Shown here in pieces: positions 1-6,589 of a stretch of DNA of 10,733 bases. Positions within the stretch are counted from its first letter, which is position 1. Every line of letters starts with the position of its first letter. Origin of the DNA: an uncultured Clostridia bacterium (GTDB lineage Bacteria; Bacillota_A; Clostridia; Christensenellales; Aristaeellaceae); the NCBI GenBank assembly GCA_947166205.1, contig CAMVDI010000050.1, forward strand, positions 1-10,733, in the 5' to 3' direction. The position numbers and the translations under genes were made by a program. Under the pieces are notes generated by a model. It searched no databases, was not told where the DNA came from, and saw nothing but the letters and a program-made list of their open reading frames with translations.

Positions 1-840
1 GCGGACCATCTGGACTGCTACCGGGATATCGACGAGATTGAGGAGACCTTCGGGCAGTTTCTGGCGCTGCTGCCGGAGGAGGGAATTGCCGTCGGCAACG
101 GGGACGATCCCCGGGTGCGCCGGCAGATCGGCCGGCTGAAATGCCGGAAGACCCTCTTCGGCTTCGGCCCGGACAACGACTGGTATCCCGCGGATCTGAA
201 AGAGGATGAGCGGGGATACGCCTCCTTCGACCTGATGCACGGGGGGAAGAAGACCGCCCGGATCCGGATGGGGGTCCCCGGGGACTTCAACGTCATGAAC
301 GCCCTGGCCGCCCTGGCCGCGGCGGAGGCGGCGGGGCTGCCGGCGGAGAAGGCCGCGGATACGCTGGAGCGGTTTACCGGCGCCCACCGGCGCTTTGAGC
401 TGACGGACACCATCGACGGGGTGGAGATCTTCCACGACTACGGGCACAACCCCGCGGAAATGCGCAACGCCCTGTCCATCGCCCGGAAGCGCTGCCGGGG
501 AGGGCGGCTGTGGGCCGTGATGCAGCCCCATACCTTCAGCCGGGTGCGGAGCCTGTTTCAGGACTACCTGACCTGCACGGAGGAGGCGGACTTCACCCTG
601 GTGACGGATATCTGCGCGGCCCGGGAGCCGGATCCCGGGGACCTGAACAGCGGAATGCTGGTCGAGGGCATGCGGGCCCACGGCATCGACGCGGTCTGGA
701 CGCCGGGCTTTGACGACACGGAAAAGTACCTGAAGGAGCACTGGCGGGCGGGGGATCTGGTGATCACCATGGGATGCGGGGATATCAACCTGCTGAACGC
801 CCGGATCCATGAGCATCTGGCCGGGGGGAAGAAGGCGTGA
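1..840 (+). CDS. murC: UDP-N-acetylmuramate--L-alanine ligase (MurC), C-terminal part, cut by left edge
   Basis: Cytoplasmic ATP-dependent ligase that adds L-alanine to UDP-MurNAc, the first amino acid of the peptidoglycan stem peptide. The frame is open from base 1, so the N-terminus with the P-loop lies outside; 279 residues are visible. Fragment residues 1-7 (ADHLDCY) match the MurC central-domain signature. They are followed by GDFNVMNALAA (94-104), FTGAHRRFE (125-133), the C-terminal-domain entry HDYGHNPAEM (145-154), QPHTFSR (175-181) and a DICAAREPD stretch typical of MurC. Two positions differ from the usual MurC pattern: Phe96 where HN is usual, and HNP rather than HHP at 149-151. 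Both resemble other Mur ligases, but the ADHLDCY and QPHTFSR blocks favour MurC over MurE or Mpl. The gene is followed after 66 nt by alr, which supports a wall-precursor role. Confidence 0.88.
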   Translation, partial: ADHLDCYRDIDEIEETFGQFLALLPEEGIAVGNGDDPRVRRQIGRLKCRKTLFGFGPDNDWYPADLKEDERGYASFDLMHGGKKTARIRMGVPGDFNVMNALAALAAAEAAGLPAEKAADTLERFTGAHRRFELTDTIDGVEIFHDYGHNPAEMRNALSIARKRCRGGRLWAVMQPHTFSRVRSLFQDYLTCTEEADFTLVTDICAAREPDPGDLNSGMLVEGMRAHGIDAVWTPGFDDTEKYLKEHWRAGDLVITMGCGDINLLNARIHEHLAGGKKA

Positions 841-862
841 TTCCCTGCCCTGTACGGAGCGG

Positions 863-887
863 CTCCGGCGCCGGGAAAGCGCCGGAG
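863..887 (+). other. Intercistronic hairpin between murC and alr
   Basis: Positions 863-871 (CTCCGGCGC) pair perfectly with 879-887 (GCGCCGGAG) around a 7-nt loop, giving a 9-bp GC-rich stem. It lies 23 nt after the murC stop and directly before the purine-rich alr ribosome binding site. No T-run follows, so it is not a standard intrinsic terminator. It could limit 3' decay of the murC message or modulate alr translation. The structure is seen in the sequence; the function is inference. Confidence 0.5.
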
Positions 888-906
888 AAAGGAAAGGACC
901 TGTGAG

Positions 907-2103
907 ATGGAGGATCTGATACGGGACGATCCGGACTGGATGGGCCGCCTGGAGCGGAACGTCCGGACTGTCAGCCCGGAAATTCTGCGGCGGAACATGG
1001 CCGCCCTGCGGGGCGCCGTTCCGCGGAGCGCGAAGATCATGGCCGTCGTCAAGGCGGACGGATACGGGCACGGGGCGGAAACCGCGGCCCGGGCCGCCCT
1101 GGAAGGCGGGGCGGAGATGCTGGCCGTGGCCACCGTGAGCGAGGGAGCCCTGCTGCGCCGGGTCGGCGTGGAGGCTCCGATCCTGGTGCTGGGGGCTGTC
1201 TGCCGGGAGGACGCGGAGCCCGGGGTGATGTACGGCCTGATCCAGACGGTGTGCAGCCCGGAGATGGTCAGAATCTGCCAGAACGCGGCGGAGGCGGCGT
1301 CCCACCGGACCGGGGAGGCCCGGGAGGCGGAGGTACACCTGAAGATTGACAGCGGCATGGGCCGCATCGGCATCCGCACCCCGGGGGAGCGGGAAGCCGT
1401 TCTGGCGGCGCTGAAGGCCTGCGGATCCGTGAGGATGACGGGGGCCTACACCCACTTCAGCGACGCGGACGGAAACGAGGCGGGGGAAATCTATTCGGAG
1501 GAGCAGTTCCGGCGCTTCCTGGCCCTGACGGAGGGGCTGGGGGTGACGCGGCACTGCGCCAACTCCGCCGCGGCCCTGCGGCACCCGGAATGGGCGCTGG
1601 ACATGGTGCGGGAGGGGATCAGTTTCTACGGCTATCCCCCGGTTGAAACCGGGCTGGACCTGCGGCCGGCCATGCGGTGGACGGCCCGGATCAGCTATGT
1701 GAAGGAAGTGCCCGCGGGAGAATACATCAGCTACGGCCGGACCTTCCGCACGGAGCGGAAAACGCGGATCGCCACGGTGACCTGCGGATACGGGGACGGA
1801 TACCACCGGGCCGCCGGCGGCCGGGCGGAGGTTCTTATCCGGGGAAAGCGGGCGCCGGTCCTGGGCCGGATCTGCATGGATCAGATGATGGCGGACGTGA
1901 CGGAGATTCCGGAGGCCCGGGAGGAGGACGAGGTCACCCTGATGGGCACGGACGGAGCGGAAACCATCACGGCGGAGGATATCGCCCGGTGGAGCGGAAC
2001 CATCTCCTATGAGGTGCTGCTGAGCAGCAGCGCACGGGTGCGGAGAACCCCCGCCGGCGCGGCGCCGGAAGGGACCGCCCGCCGGGAGGGGCGCCGGGTG
2101 TAA
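907..2103 (+). CDS. alr: Alanine racemase
   Basis: PLP-dependent enzyme that interconverts L- and D-alanine and supplies D-Ala for the peptidoglycan precursor; cytoplasmic, probably a homodimer. The PLP-binding motif AVVKADGYGHG is at residues 46-56 with Lys49 as the Schiff-base lysine. The second catalytic residue is Tyr276 in EYISYGRTF, and GRICMDQMM near residue 320 is the conserved C-terminal beta-domain block. At 398 residues it is slightly long for the family. There are about ten extra N-terminal residues, and an Arg/Ala/Gly/Pro-rich tail over the last 25 or so residues that is probably unstructured. The start at 907 is preferred because AAAGGA (893-898) lies 8 nt upstream; the next in-frame ATG (940) has no ribosome binding site. 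Its position after murC fits joint expression of wall-precursor genes. Confidence 0.96.
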   Translation: MEDLIRDDPDWMGRLERNVRTVSPEILRRNMAALRGAVPRSAKIMAVVKADGYGHGAETAARAALEGGAEMLAVATVSEGALLRRVGVEAPILVLGAVCREDAEPGVMYGLIQTVCSPEMVRICQNAAEAASHRTGEAREAEVHLKIDSGMGRIGIRTPGEREAVLAALKACGSVRMTGAYTHFSDADGNEAGEIYSEEQFRRFLALTEGLGVTRHCANSAAALRHPEWALDMVREGISFYGYPPVETGLDLRPAMRWTARISYVKEVPAGEYISYGRTFRTERKTRIATVTCGYGDGYHRAAGGRAEVLIRGKRAPVLGRICMDQMMADVTEIPEAREEDEVTLMGTDGAETITAEDIARWSGTISYEVLLSSSARVRRTPAGAAPEGTARREGRRV

Positions 2104-2112
2104 TACGGGAGG

Positions 2113-2146
2113 CGGCCGGGGGCCGGATCCCGAAAAGAGCTTTTCG
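2113..2146 (+). other. Two small inverted repeats in the alr / membrane-protein gap
   Basis: CGGCC (2113-2117) pairs with GGCCG (2121-2125) around a GGG loop. CGAAAAG (2131-2137) is an exact inverted repeat of CTTTTCG (2140-2146) around AG. The second sits just before the AGGAGG ribosome binding site at 2149-2154. The T stretch is inside the stem rather than after it, so a terminator is unlikely. Function unknown; the short stems could be chance. Confidence 0.3.
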
Positions 2147-2159
2147 CGAGGAGGAGCGT

Positions 2160-2969
2160 ATGACAATCAAGGGCAAGAAGCCGGCGAAACCGGTAACGAA
2201 ACCGTTCCTGACCGGATCGGTCACGGACGAGCAGACCCCCATGGCGGCGCTGGGCTTCTTCGGGGTGCTGATCCTGGCGGCCTTCATGACCTTCATCGTC
2301 TGCGGGGCGCTGACCATGGACAGCGCGGCGGTGCGGATCGCGCTGAACGCGGCGGTGGAGATCCTGGTGCTGTTGGTCATGTACAACAGCGCGGTGCACA
2401 AGGGCGCCGAGGCGGTGGCCCGGGGCGAGATCCTGTATCAGAAGCAGGAAAAGGGACGGGAATTCTCCGCGTCGGAGCGCTCCATCTGCTTCCATCCCGG
2501 CAAGGGATTCGTGAACGCGCTGCTGGGAACCCTTCCTGTGCTGATCTGCGCCGTCATTCTGGCCATCGTCGCCCGGAGACAGACCACCGGGGCGGGATCG
2601 CTGCCCAACTGGCTGTCGGCCTATCAGGGGCGGAGCGACATCAGCTGCGCTCTGGCGGCCTACAACGGAAATGCCGCCATGGGGCTGGAGGATATCCTGC
2701 GGATCGTCGTCCGGATATCCCTGATGCCCTTCGTCTCCATCCTCGGATCGGAGAACCCGGACGGCATGCTGACGCTGGAGCGGCTGAGCCCCGCGCTGGT
2801 GCTGCTGCCGGCCATGGCCTACGGACTGGGCTACCTGCGGGGCAGGCAGGAGCGGACGAAGATTCACACGGGCATCGCGGAGAGCATCACCCGCCGCGCC
2901 CGCCGGGAGCGGAAAGCCCGGAAGGCCAGGATGGCCCGGACGCCGAAGGGTCCGGAGCAGCTGAACTGA
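2160..2969 (+). CDS. Multi-pass membrane protein of unknown function
   Basis: I do not recognise a family for this 269-residue protein. Hydrophobic segments suggest five membrane helices at about residues 28-50, 58-78, 117-138, 178-196 and 207-226. The second and third are separated by a hydrophilic stretch of about 38 residues. A 34-residue polar segment (141-174) links helices 3 and 4. The C-terminal 40 or so residues are strongly basic (ITRRARRERKARKAR) and probably face the cytoplasm. The N-terminal 25 residues are Lys/Pro/Thr-rich. The start is set by AGGAGG (2149-2154), 5 nt upstream. The stop is separated from the rsmD ATG by one base, so the two are very likely co-transcribed and translationally coupled. 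Nothing visible suggests catalysis; transport or envelope-related roles are possible but unsupported. Confidence 0.85.
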   Translation: MTIKGKKPAKPVTKPFLTGSVTDEQTPMAALGFFGVLILAAFMTFIVCGALTMDSAAVRIALNAAVEILVLLVMYNSAVHKGAEAVARGEILYQKQEKGREFSASERSICFHPGKGFVNALLGTLPVLICAVILAIVARRQTTGAGSLPNWLSAYQGRSDISCALAAYNGNAAMGLEDILRIVVRISLMPFVSILGSENPDGMLTLERLSPALVLLPAMAYGLGYLRGRQERTKIHTGIAESITRRARRERKARKARMARTPKGPEQLN

Positions 2970-2970
2970 G

Positions 2971-3534
2971 ATGCTGCGGATTATTGCCGGGGAAGCCCGG
3001 GGGCGCCGCTTCGAGGCGCCGGAAGGACGCGATACCCGGCCCACCCTGGACCGGGTTCGGGAGAATCTGTTCAACATGCTGCAGGGCCGGGTGCGGGACG
3101 CCCGGGTTCTGGACCTTTTCGCGGGGAGCGGCGCCCTGAGCCTGGAGGCGCTGAGCCGCGGAGCGGCCTGGGCGGTGCTGGCGGACCGGGACCGGGGGGC
3201 TGTCCGGATCGAAAAGCAGAACCTGGAAAGCCTGGGATTTTCCGGAAGGGCCCGGCTGATCCGGGGCGAATGGCAGGAGACGGTCCGGACGCTGGGGGAG
3301 GAAGGCGAGCGCTTCGATCTCATCTTTCTGGATCCCCCCTACGCCATGACGGACCTGCGGGAGATGACGGAGCGGCTGATGCCGCTGATGACGGAGAACG
3401 GCTGGATCGTGCTGGAGCATCAGGCGAAGGCGGAGATCCGGACCGCGGAGGGACTGACCCCCGTCAAAGAGAGAACATGGGGATACTGCGGAGTGAAGAT
3501 GTATGAAAAGCTGCGTGATTCCGGGATCCTTTGA
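2971..3534 (+). CDS. rsmD: 16S rRNA (guanine(966)-N(2))-methyltransferase RsmD
   Basis: SAM-dependent Rossmann-fold methyltransferase that modifies G966 of 16S rRNA during 30S assembly. The 187-residue length is normal for RsmD. The N-terminus MLRIIAGEARGRRFEAPEG and the following TRPTLDRVRENLFNML are typical of the family. The SAM-binding motif I DLFAGSG is at residues 48-54, and the catalytic N-methyltransferase motif DPPY is at 121-124. The start follows the upstream stop by one base and has only a distant GGAG (2954-2957), which implies translation by reinitiation from the upstream membrane-protein gene. The 3' end overlaps coaD by 32 nt in another frame. The rsmD-coaD pairing is common in Bacillota and supports both calls. 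Confidence 0.95.
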   Translation: MLRIIAGEARGRRFEAPEGRDTRPTLDRVRENLFNMLQGRVRDARVLDLFAGSGALSLEALSRGAAWAVLADRDRGAVRIEKQNLESLGFSGRARLIRGEWQETVRTLGEEGERFDLIFLDPPYAMTDLREMTERLMPLMTENGWIVLEHQAKAEIRTAEGLTPVKERTWGYCGVKMYEKLRDSGIL

Positions 3535-3988
3535 TCCGGTGACCCGGGGACATACCGACCTTTTCCGCCGGGCGGCGGAGCGCTTCGACCGGGTGACCGT
3601 CGTGGTGATGGTCAACGTCCGCAAGCAGGGCGTCTTTCCGCCGGAGGAGCGGGTCCGCCTGCTGGAGAAGGCCTGCGCGGGGATGGAGAACGTCCGGGTC
3701 GAGCGATGGGAAGGCCTGCTGAGCGCGTATATGCGGGAAAAGGGAGAAAAAACCGTGATCCGGGGCGTGCGGGGCGCGGCGGAGTTCGACGCGGAATACG
3801 CGGCGGCCCAGGCGAACCGGCTGCTGAACCCGGAGATGGAGACGCTGATGATGCCTTCGGGAGAGGGGCTGCAGTGCGTGTCCTCCTCCGCGGTCCGGGA
3901 GATCGCGGCCTTCGGCGGCGATCCGAGGGCCTTCCTGCCGGCGGAATGCGCGGAGGAGATCATGGAGACGCTGGAAAAGCGGCGGTAG
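3503..3988 (+). CDS. coaD: Phosphopantetheine adenylyltransferase
   Basis: Transfers AMP from ATP to 4'-phosphopantetheine to make dephospho-CoA, the penultimate step of coenzyme A synthesis. The 161-residue length is typical. The N-terminus carries PGSFDPVTRGH with the (T/H)xGH nucleotidyltransferase motif at Thr14-Arg15-Gly16-His17. RGVR lies at residues 87-90, and the C-terminal nucleotide-binding block is Ser127-Ser128-Ser129 with Arg132, the SSTxxR-type motif. The start overlaps the rsmD 3' end by 32 nt. GGAG at 3490-3493 inside rsmD lies 9 nt before the ATG, so coaD has its own ribosome binding site within the upstream gene. Confidence 0.97.
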   Translation: MKSCVIPGSFDPVTRGHTDLFRRAAERFDRVTVVVMVNVRKQGVFPPEERVRLLEKACAGMENVRVERWEGLLSAYMREKGEKTVIRGVRGAAEFDAEYAAAQANRLLNPEMETLMMPSGEGLQCVSSSAVREIAAFGGDPRAFLPAECAEEIMETLEKRR

Positions 3989-3994
3989 GCACGG

Positions 3995-4014
3995 GTCCGC
4001 CCGGAAGGGCGGGC
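3995..4014 (+). other. Hairpin with GGAA tetraloop after coaD
   Basis: CCGCCC (3997-4002) pairs with GGGCGG (4007-4012) around GGAA (4003-4006), a GNRA-type tetraloop. The stem extends to eight pairs (3995-4002 with 4007-4014) through one G-U and one G-C pair. It begins 7 nt after the coaD stop, with no following T-run. It is probably a stable mRNA 3'-end or intercistronic structure; its use as a terminator is doubtful. Confidence 0.4.
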
Positions 4015-4075
4015 GGCGGCCCGGAGAAGGGGACCGGAAATCCGATCCGGAGACTGGAGCGGGAGGCGTAAACAG

Positions 4076-4828
4076 ATGGAGACACCCAGAAGAAGAAGTC
4101 AGAACCGGGAGGCACAGCTTCGGGAGGAACAGAACCGGGAGGCGCAGCCGCCGGAGGAAAACCGGCAGCCGCAGCCGGCCCGGAGACCGGGAAGCGCCGG
4201 GATCAACAGCGCGGACAACTGCATCCAGGCCGTGGAAGCCATGAAGCGGGAGCTGAGCGGGGCGAAGAAGGCGCTGATGAACTCGGACAACTGCGTCGTG
4301 AACCGGAGCGTGATCCAGGCCCAGCTGGACTATCTGGACCAGAACCTGCCGGAGACGGTCCGGATGGCGGCGGAGATCGTCCGGGCGGAGGAGACCATCC
4401 GCCGGGAGACCGAGGAAAAGAAGACCCAGATCCTGGGCGAGGCCCAGTCCCAGGGGCAGGCCATCGTGAACGAGGCGAACAGCAACGCCCGGGCCATGAT
4501 GGACCGGGCGAACCAGGAGGCCTCCGCCCTGATGGAGCGGGCGAACCAGGAGGCCTCCGCCTGCGTCGAGGCGGCCCGGGCGGAAGCGGCCCGGATGCTG
4601 GAGGACGCGGAGAAGAAAGCCCGCCAGATGGTGGAGGAGGAAACCATCGTCCGGCGCGCCCGGGTCGAGAGCGACGAGATCCGGGAGAAGGCTCAGCAGG
4701 AGACGGCGCAGCTGCGGAAGAACGCCATGGACTTCGTGGACCGGCAGCTGATGGACGCGGACCGGAGCATCAGCGAAATGCTGAACGCCATCCGGCTCGA
4801 GCGCAACGAGGTGCGGAACCGGAGGTAA
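4076..4828 (+). CDS. Hendecad-repeat coiled-coil protein, ATP synthase stalk-like (the coaD-downstream 'ATPase subunit' type)
   Basis: Soluble, 250 residues, no membrane segment. The first 40 or so residues are polar and disordered (Arg/Gln/Glu/Pro-rich), with a duplicated QNREAQ. A short conserved-looking segment follows at about 44-97 (ADNCIQAVEAMKREL, then QAQLDYLDQNLPETV). From residue 110 to 208 the protein shows nine consecutive 11-residue units with small or charged residues early and two hydrophobic residues at positions 10-11, for example DRANQEASALM (143-153) and ERANQEASACV (154-164). Hendecad repeats form right-handed coiled coils, as in the F-ATPase b subunit and V/A-ATPase peripheral stalks, which explains why such genes are often labelled V-type ATPase subunit H-like or DivIVA-like. 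A gene of this kind downstream of coaD recurs in Clostridia. GGAGG (4062-4066), 9 nt upstream, sets the start. A cell-envelope or division scaffold role is possible but unproven. Confidence 0.85.
   Translation: METPRRRSQNREAQLREEQNREAQPPEENRQPQPARRPGSAGINSADNCIQAVEAMKRELSGAKKALMNSDNCVVNRSVIQAQLDYLDQNLPETVRMAAEIVRAEETIRRETEEKKTQILGEAQSQGQAIVNEANSNARAMMDRANQEASALMERANQEASACVEAARAEAARMLEDAEKKARQMVEEETIVRRARVESDEIREKAQQETAQLRKNAMDFVDRQLMDADRSISEMLNAIRLERNEVRNRR
4505..4561 (+). repeat. Tandem 24-nt identical direct repeat inside the hendecad coiled coil
   Basis: A 24-nt sequence at 4505-4528 recurs exactly at 4538-4561, with a 33-nt period (11 codons). Both copies encode RANQEASA (protein residues 144-151 and 155-162). 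The exact match at synonymous sites suggests a recent in-frame duplication of one hendecad or gene conversion between neighbouring units. Confidence 0.85.
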
Positions 4829-4992
4829 ACCGCCGGGGACGGCCCGCCCGGGCTCCGGGGATTCTCCCGGGGCGGACGCGGCATAAAAAAGTGAGCTGAT
4901 CCGGAGCAGGATTCCGGAAGGCGCGGGGCGAATACTACCGAATCATGGATTTTTTTGTCCGAGAGACCAAAGAGTACGAAGGAGGAAACACG
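4829..4992 (+). other. 164-nt intergenic gap upstream of the secreted-protein gene
   Basis: The largest non-coding stretch in the window. It begins with GC-rich self-complementary sequence: 4852-4861 can pair with 4865-4873 around a TTC loop with one bulged G, and CCCGGG at 4847-4852 is an alternative partner for 4866-4871. It then becomes more AT-rich, with an A-run at 4885-4890, an inverted repeat TCCGGA (4900-4905 and 4913-4918) and a T-run at 4950-4956. The composition change and gap length suggest a promoter for the following gene, but I cannot point to a convincing -35/-10 pair. No intrinsic terminator for the upstream genes is clear. Confidence 0.45.
4980..4985 (+). promoter_or_regulatory. 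Ribosome binding site deciding the start of the secreted protein
   Basis: AGGAGG lies 7 nt before the ATG at 4993. It selects that codon over the in-frame ATG at 4945, which would put 16 polar residues ahead of the signal peptide and lacks a ribosome binding site. Confidence 0.85.
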
Positions 4993-6540
4993 ATGAAAAA
5001 GATGCTTTCCGTTCTGCTGGCTGTGCTGCTGGCGGCGCTGCCCGTTCTGGGCCTGGCGGAGGAGGCGGGACTGCCCGGCCTGGCCGGCCTGGCCGCCGGA
5101 CAGACCTTTACGCAGAAGTATACGGCGGAGGGCCAGCGCTCTGTGACGGATATTCACATGGAGCTGAGCGAAAACTTCTACCAGATGACCCAGATGCCGG
5201 ATGAGATCGCGGACCCGGTGAAGGACCTGCTGAAGGCCCTGACGATTGAAGTGAGCAGCCAGGCCGCTGAGGGCAATGCCCAGTTCACGCTGCGGCTGCT
5301 GACCGCGAAGGATGGCGCGGAGCCGGCGGAGGCCGCTGACTTCACCGTGGCCCTCGCCAAGGACGGACTGTACGCGTCCTCCTCCTTCCTGGGGGACAGG
5401 ACCGTGCACGTGACGACGGAACAGCTGGAGCAGCTGCTGGAGCAGCTGAAGGAGAGCATCCTGCAGCAGATGGTCGCCCAGGGCTCCCTGACCCAGGAGC
5501 AGGTGGACCAGCTGAAGAAAGCCCAGGAGAGTTTCAGCGCGAATCCGGAGGAAGCGCTGGCTTCCCTGATCGGAAATCCGGATTTCGGCCCCGTGATGCT
5601 GGCGGCCTTCAACCTGTTTGAAGCCGGCGAGGCGCAGGAAGTGACGGAGCAGCCGGAGGGCGTCCCATTCACGGCGAAGACGGCAGCCACCCTGACCCTG
5701 AAGAAGGACGCGATGAAGAACCTGACCACCGAGCTGGCCAAGGCGCTCTGGTCCATGCCCATCGTGCAGCAGCTGGCCGGAAAGGAAGCCACCGAGGAGA
5801 GCCTGGCCGGGAAGCTGAACGCCATTCCCGAGGCCCTGACGGAGGACGTGGTCATCACGATCTATGCCGGCGAGGAAGGGAAGCAGCTCATGGCCTTTGC
5901 CGAGCCGAAGTTCACCACGGAGAACGGCATCCTGCCCGTGAAGATCTCCGTGCTGGCCGATACCTCGGACGGACTCAAGGCCAGCGTGACCGCGGAAGCC
6001 GAGAAGGACGGCTCCGGCATGAAGTTCACCTACAACTTCGCCGTCAAGCCCGACGGCAGCAACGGAACCGCCCAGGTCGAGGCGGATGTGGACCTGACCG
6101 AGAACGGGGAAACCTTCCGGATGATGGAAGAGGTCTATGACATCGCCTGGACCGGAACCGACACCGTCCGGACGATCAAGATGGATATCAGCGTCCGGGT
6201 CCGGCAGGATCCGACCAGCGAGCCCGTGGGCATCCGGTACAGCATCCAGGGCGAGGAACGGGACCTGGGGGACCACGCGGAGGAAGACGCTACGGTGGTG
6301 CTGAGCATGGACGGCATCGGCGACCTGATGACGGTCACCGTCAACTCGAAGACGGATCTGGCGGAAGCCTACATCATCACGGAGGACGCGGCGCGGCCGC
6401 TGGACAGCGAGGAGGCCATGAACGAGTTCACGTCCTCGCTGACCGGAAGCCTGCCGGGCGGACTGCTGAAGCTGATCAACGCCCTGCCCGAGAGCGTGCA
6501 GAAGGTGGTCATTCAGATGATGAACAACGGCGCCCAGTAA
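4993..6540 (+). CDS. Secreted protein of unknown function with Sec signal peptide
   Basis: A 515-residue protein that I do not recognise. Residues 1-22 form a classic signal peptide: MKKM, a hydrophobic core, then an Ala-x-Ala-like GLA site before EEAG. There is no lipobox Cys and no cysteine in the mature protein, and no second membrane segment, so it is probably released or held at the cell surface by non-covalent contacts. Much of the mature part reads as alternating beta-strands rich in Thr, Val, Glu, Lys and Asp (about 95-125 and 280-460). A long Gln/Leu/Glu-rich helix lies near 140-180, and a C-terminal amphipathic helical segment covers about 470-510. The mature protein is acidic. It precedes the ATP synthase operon by 49 nt with no terminator visible, so read-through into atp genes is possible. 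An extracellular lipid- or ligand-binding fold is conceivable but not supported by any motif. Confidence 0.85.
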   Translation: MKKMLSVLLAVLLAALPVLGLAEEAGLPGLAGLAAGQTFTQKYTAEGQRSVTDIHMELSENFYQMTQMPDEIADPVKDLLKALTIEVSSQAAEGNAQFTLRLLTAKDGAEPAEAADFTVALAKDGLYASSSFLGDRTVHVTTEQLEQLLEQLKESILQQMVAQGSLTQEQVDQLKKAQESFSANPEEALASLIGNPDFGPVMLAAFNLFEAGEAQEVTEQPEGVPFTAKTAATLTLKKDAMKNLTTELAKALWSMPIVQQLAGKEATEESLAGKLNAIPEALTEDVVITIYAGEEGKQLMAFAEPKFTTENGILPVKISVLADTSDGLKASVTAEAEKDGSGMKFTYNFAVKPDGSNGTAQVEADVDLTENGETFRMMEEVYDIAWTGTDTVRTIKMDISVRVRQDPTSEPVGIRYSIQGEERDLGDHAEEDATVVLSMDGIGDLMTVTVNSKTDLAEAYIITEDAARPLDSEEAMNEFTSSLTGSLPGGLLKLINALPESVQKVVIQMMNNGAQ

Positions 6541-6573
6541 AAGCTTTGTTTTCTGAAAGAATATCCGCGCGGA

Positions 6574-6579
6574 AGGAGG
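6574..6579 (+). promoter_or_regulatory. Ribosome binding site supporting a TTG start for the atpI-like gene
   Basis: AGGAGG at 6574-6579 is 10 nt before TTG 6590 but 19 nt before the first in-frame ATG (6599). The short GAGGAAG directly abutting that ATG is too close to serve. The spacing therefore favours the TTG. Confidence 0.65.
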
Positions 6580-6589
6580 GGGAAGCGCC

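Noticed and set aside
2007..3963. Overlapping minus-strand frames opposite alr, rsmD and coaD
   Set aside because: They lack ribosome binding sites and plausible protein composition, and lie opposite genes with intact catalytic motifs.
4913..4936. TTCCGG with TACTAC as -35/-10 of the secreted-protein gene
   Set aside because: Both boxes fit the sigma-70/sigma-A consensus poorly and the spacing is about 15 nt; reporting it as a promoter would be guessing.
4941..4956. T-run at 4950-4956 as an intrinsic terminator
   Set aside because: Only a 4-bp AATC/GATT stem precedes it directly, and the stronger stem at 4900-4918 is about 30 nt away, so it does not form a terminator.
4945..4992. Upstream ATG extending the secreted protein by 16 residues
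   Set aside because: It has no ribosome binding site and would bury the signal peptide behind charged residues; ATG 4993 has AGGAGG at 7 nt.
4693..6276. Very long open frame on the minus strand opposite the secreted-protein gene
   Set aside because: Its His/Gln/Leu/Arg-rich translation is what the complement of GC-rich CTG/GCC/GAG codons gives. The plus strand has a signal peptide, a ribosome binding site and coherent composition.
6541..6589. Promoter of the atp operon in the 49-nt gap
   Set aside because: A TTGTTT occurs at 6546 but nothing like a -10 box lies at proper distance; the operon promoter may be further upstream or the genes may be read through.
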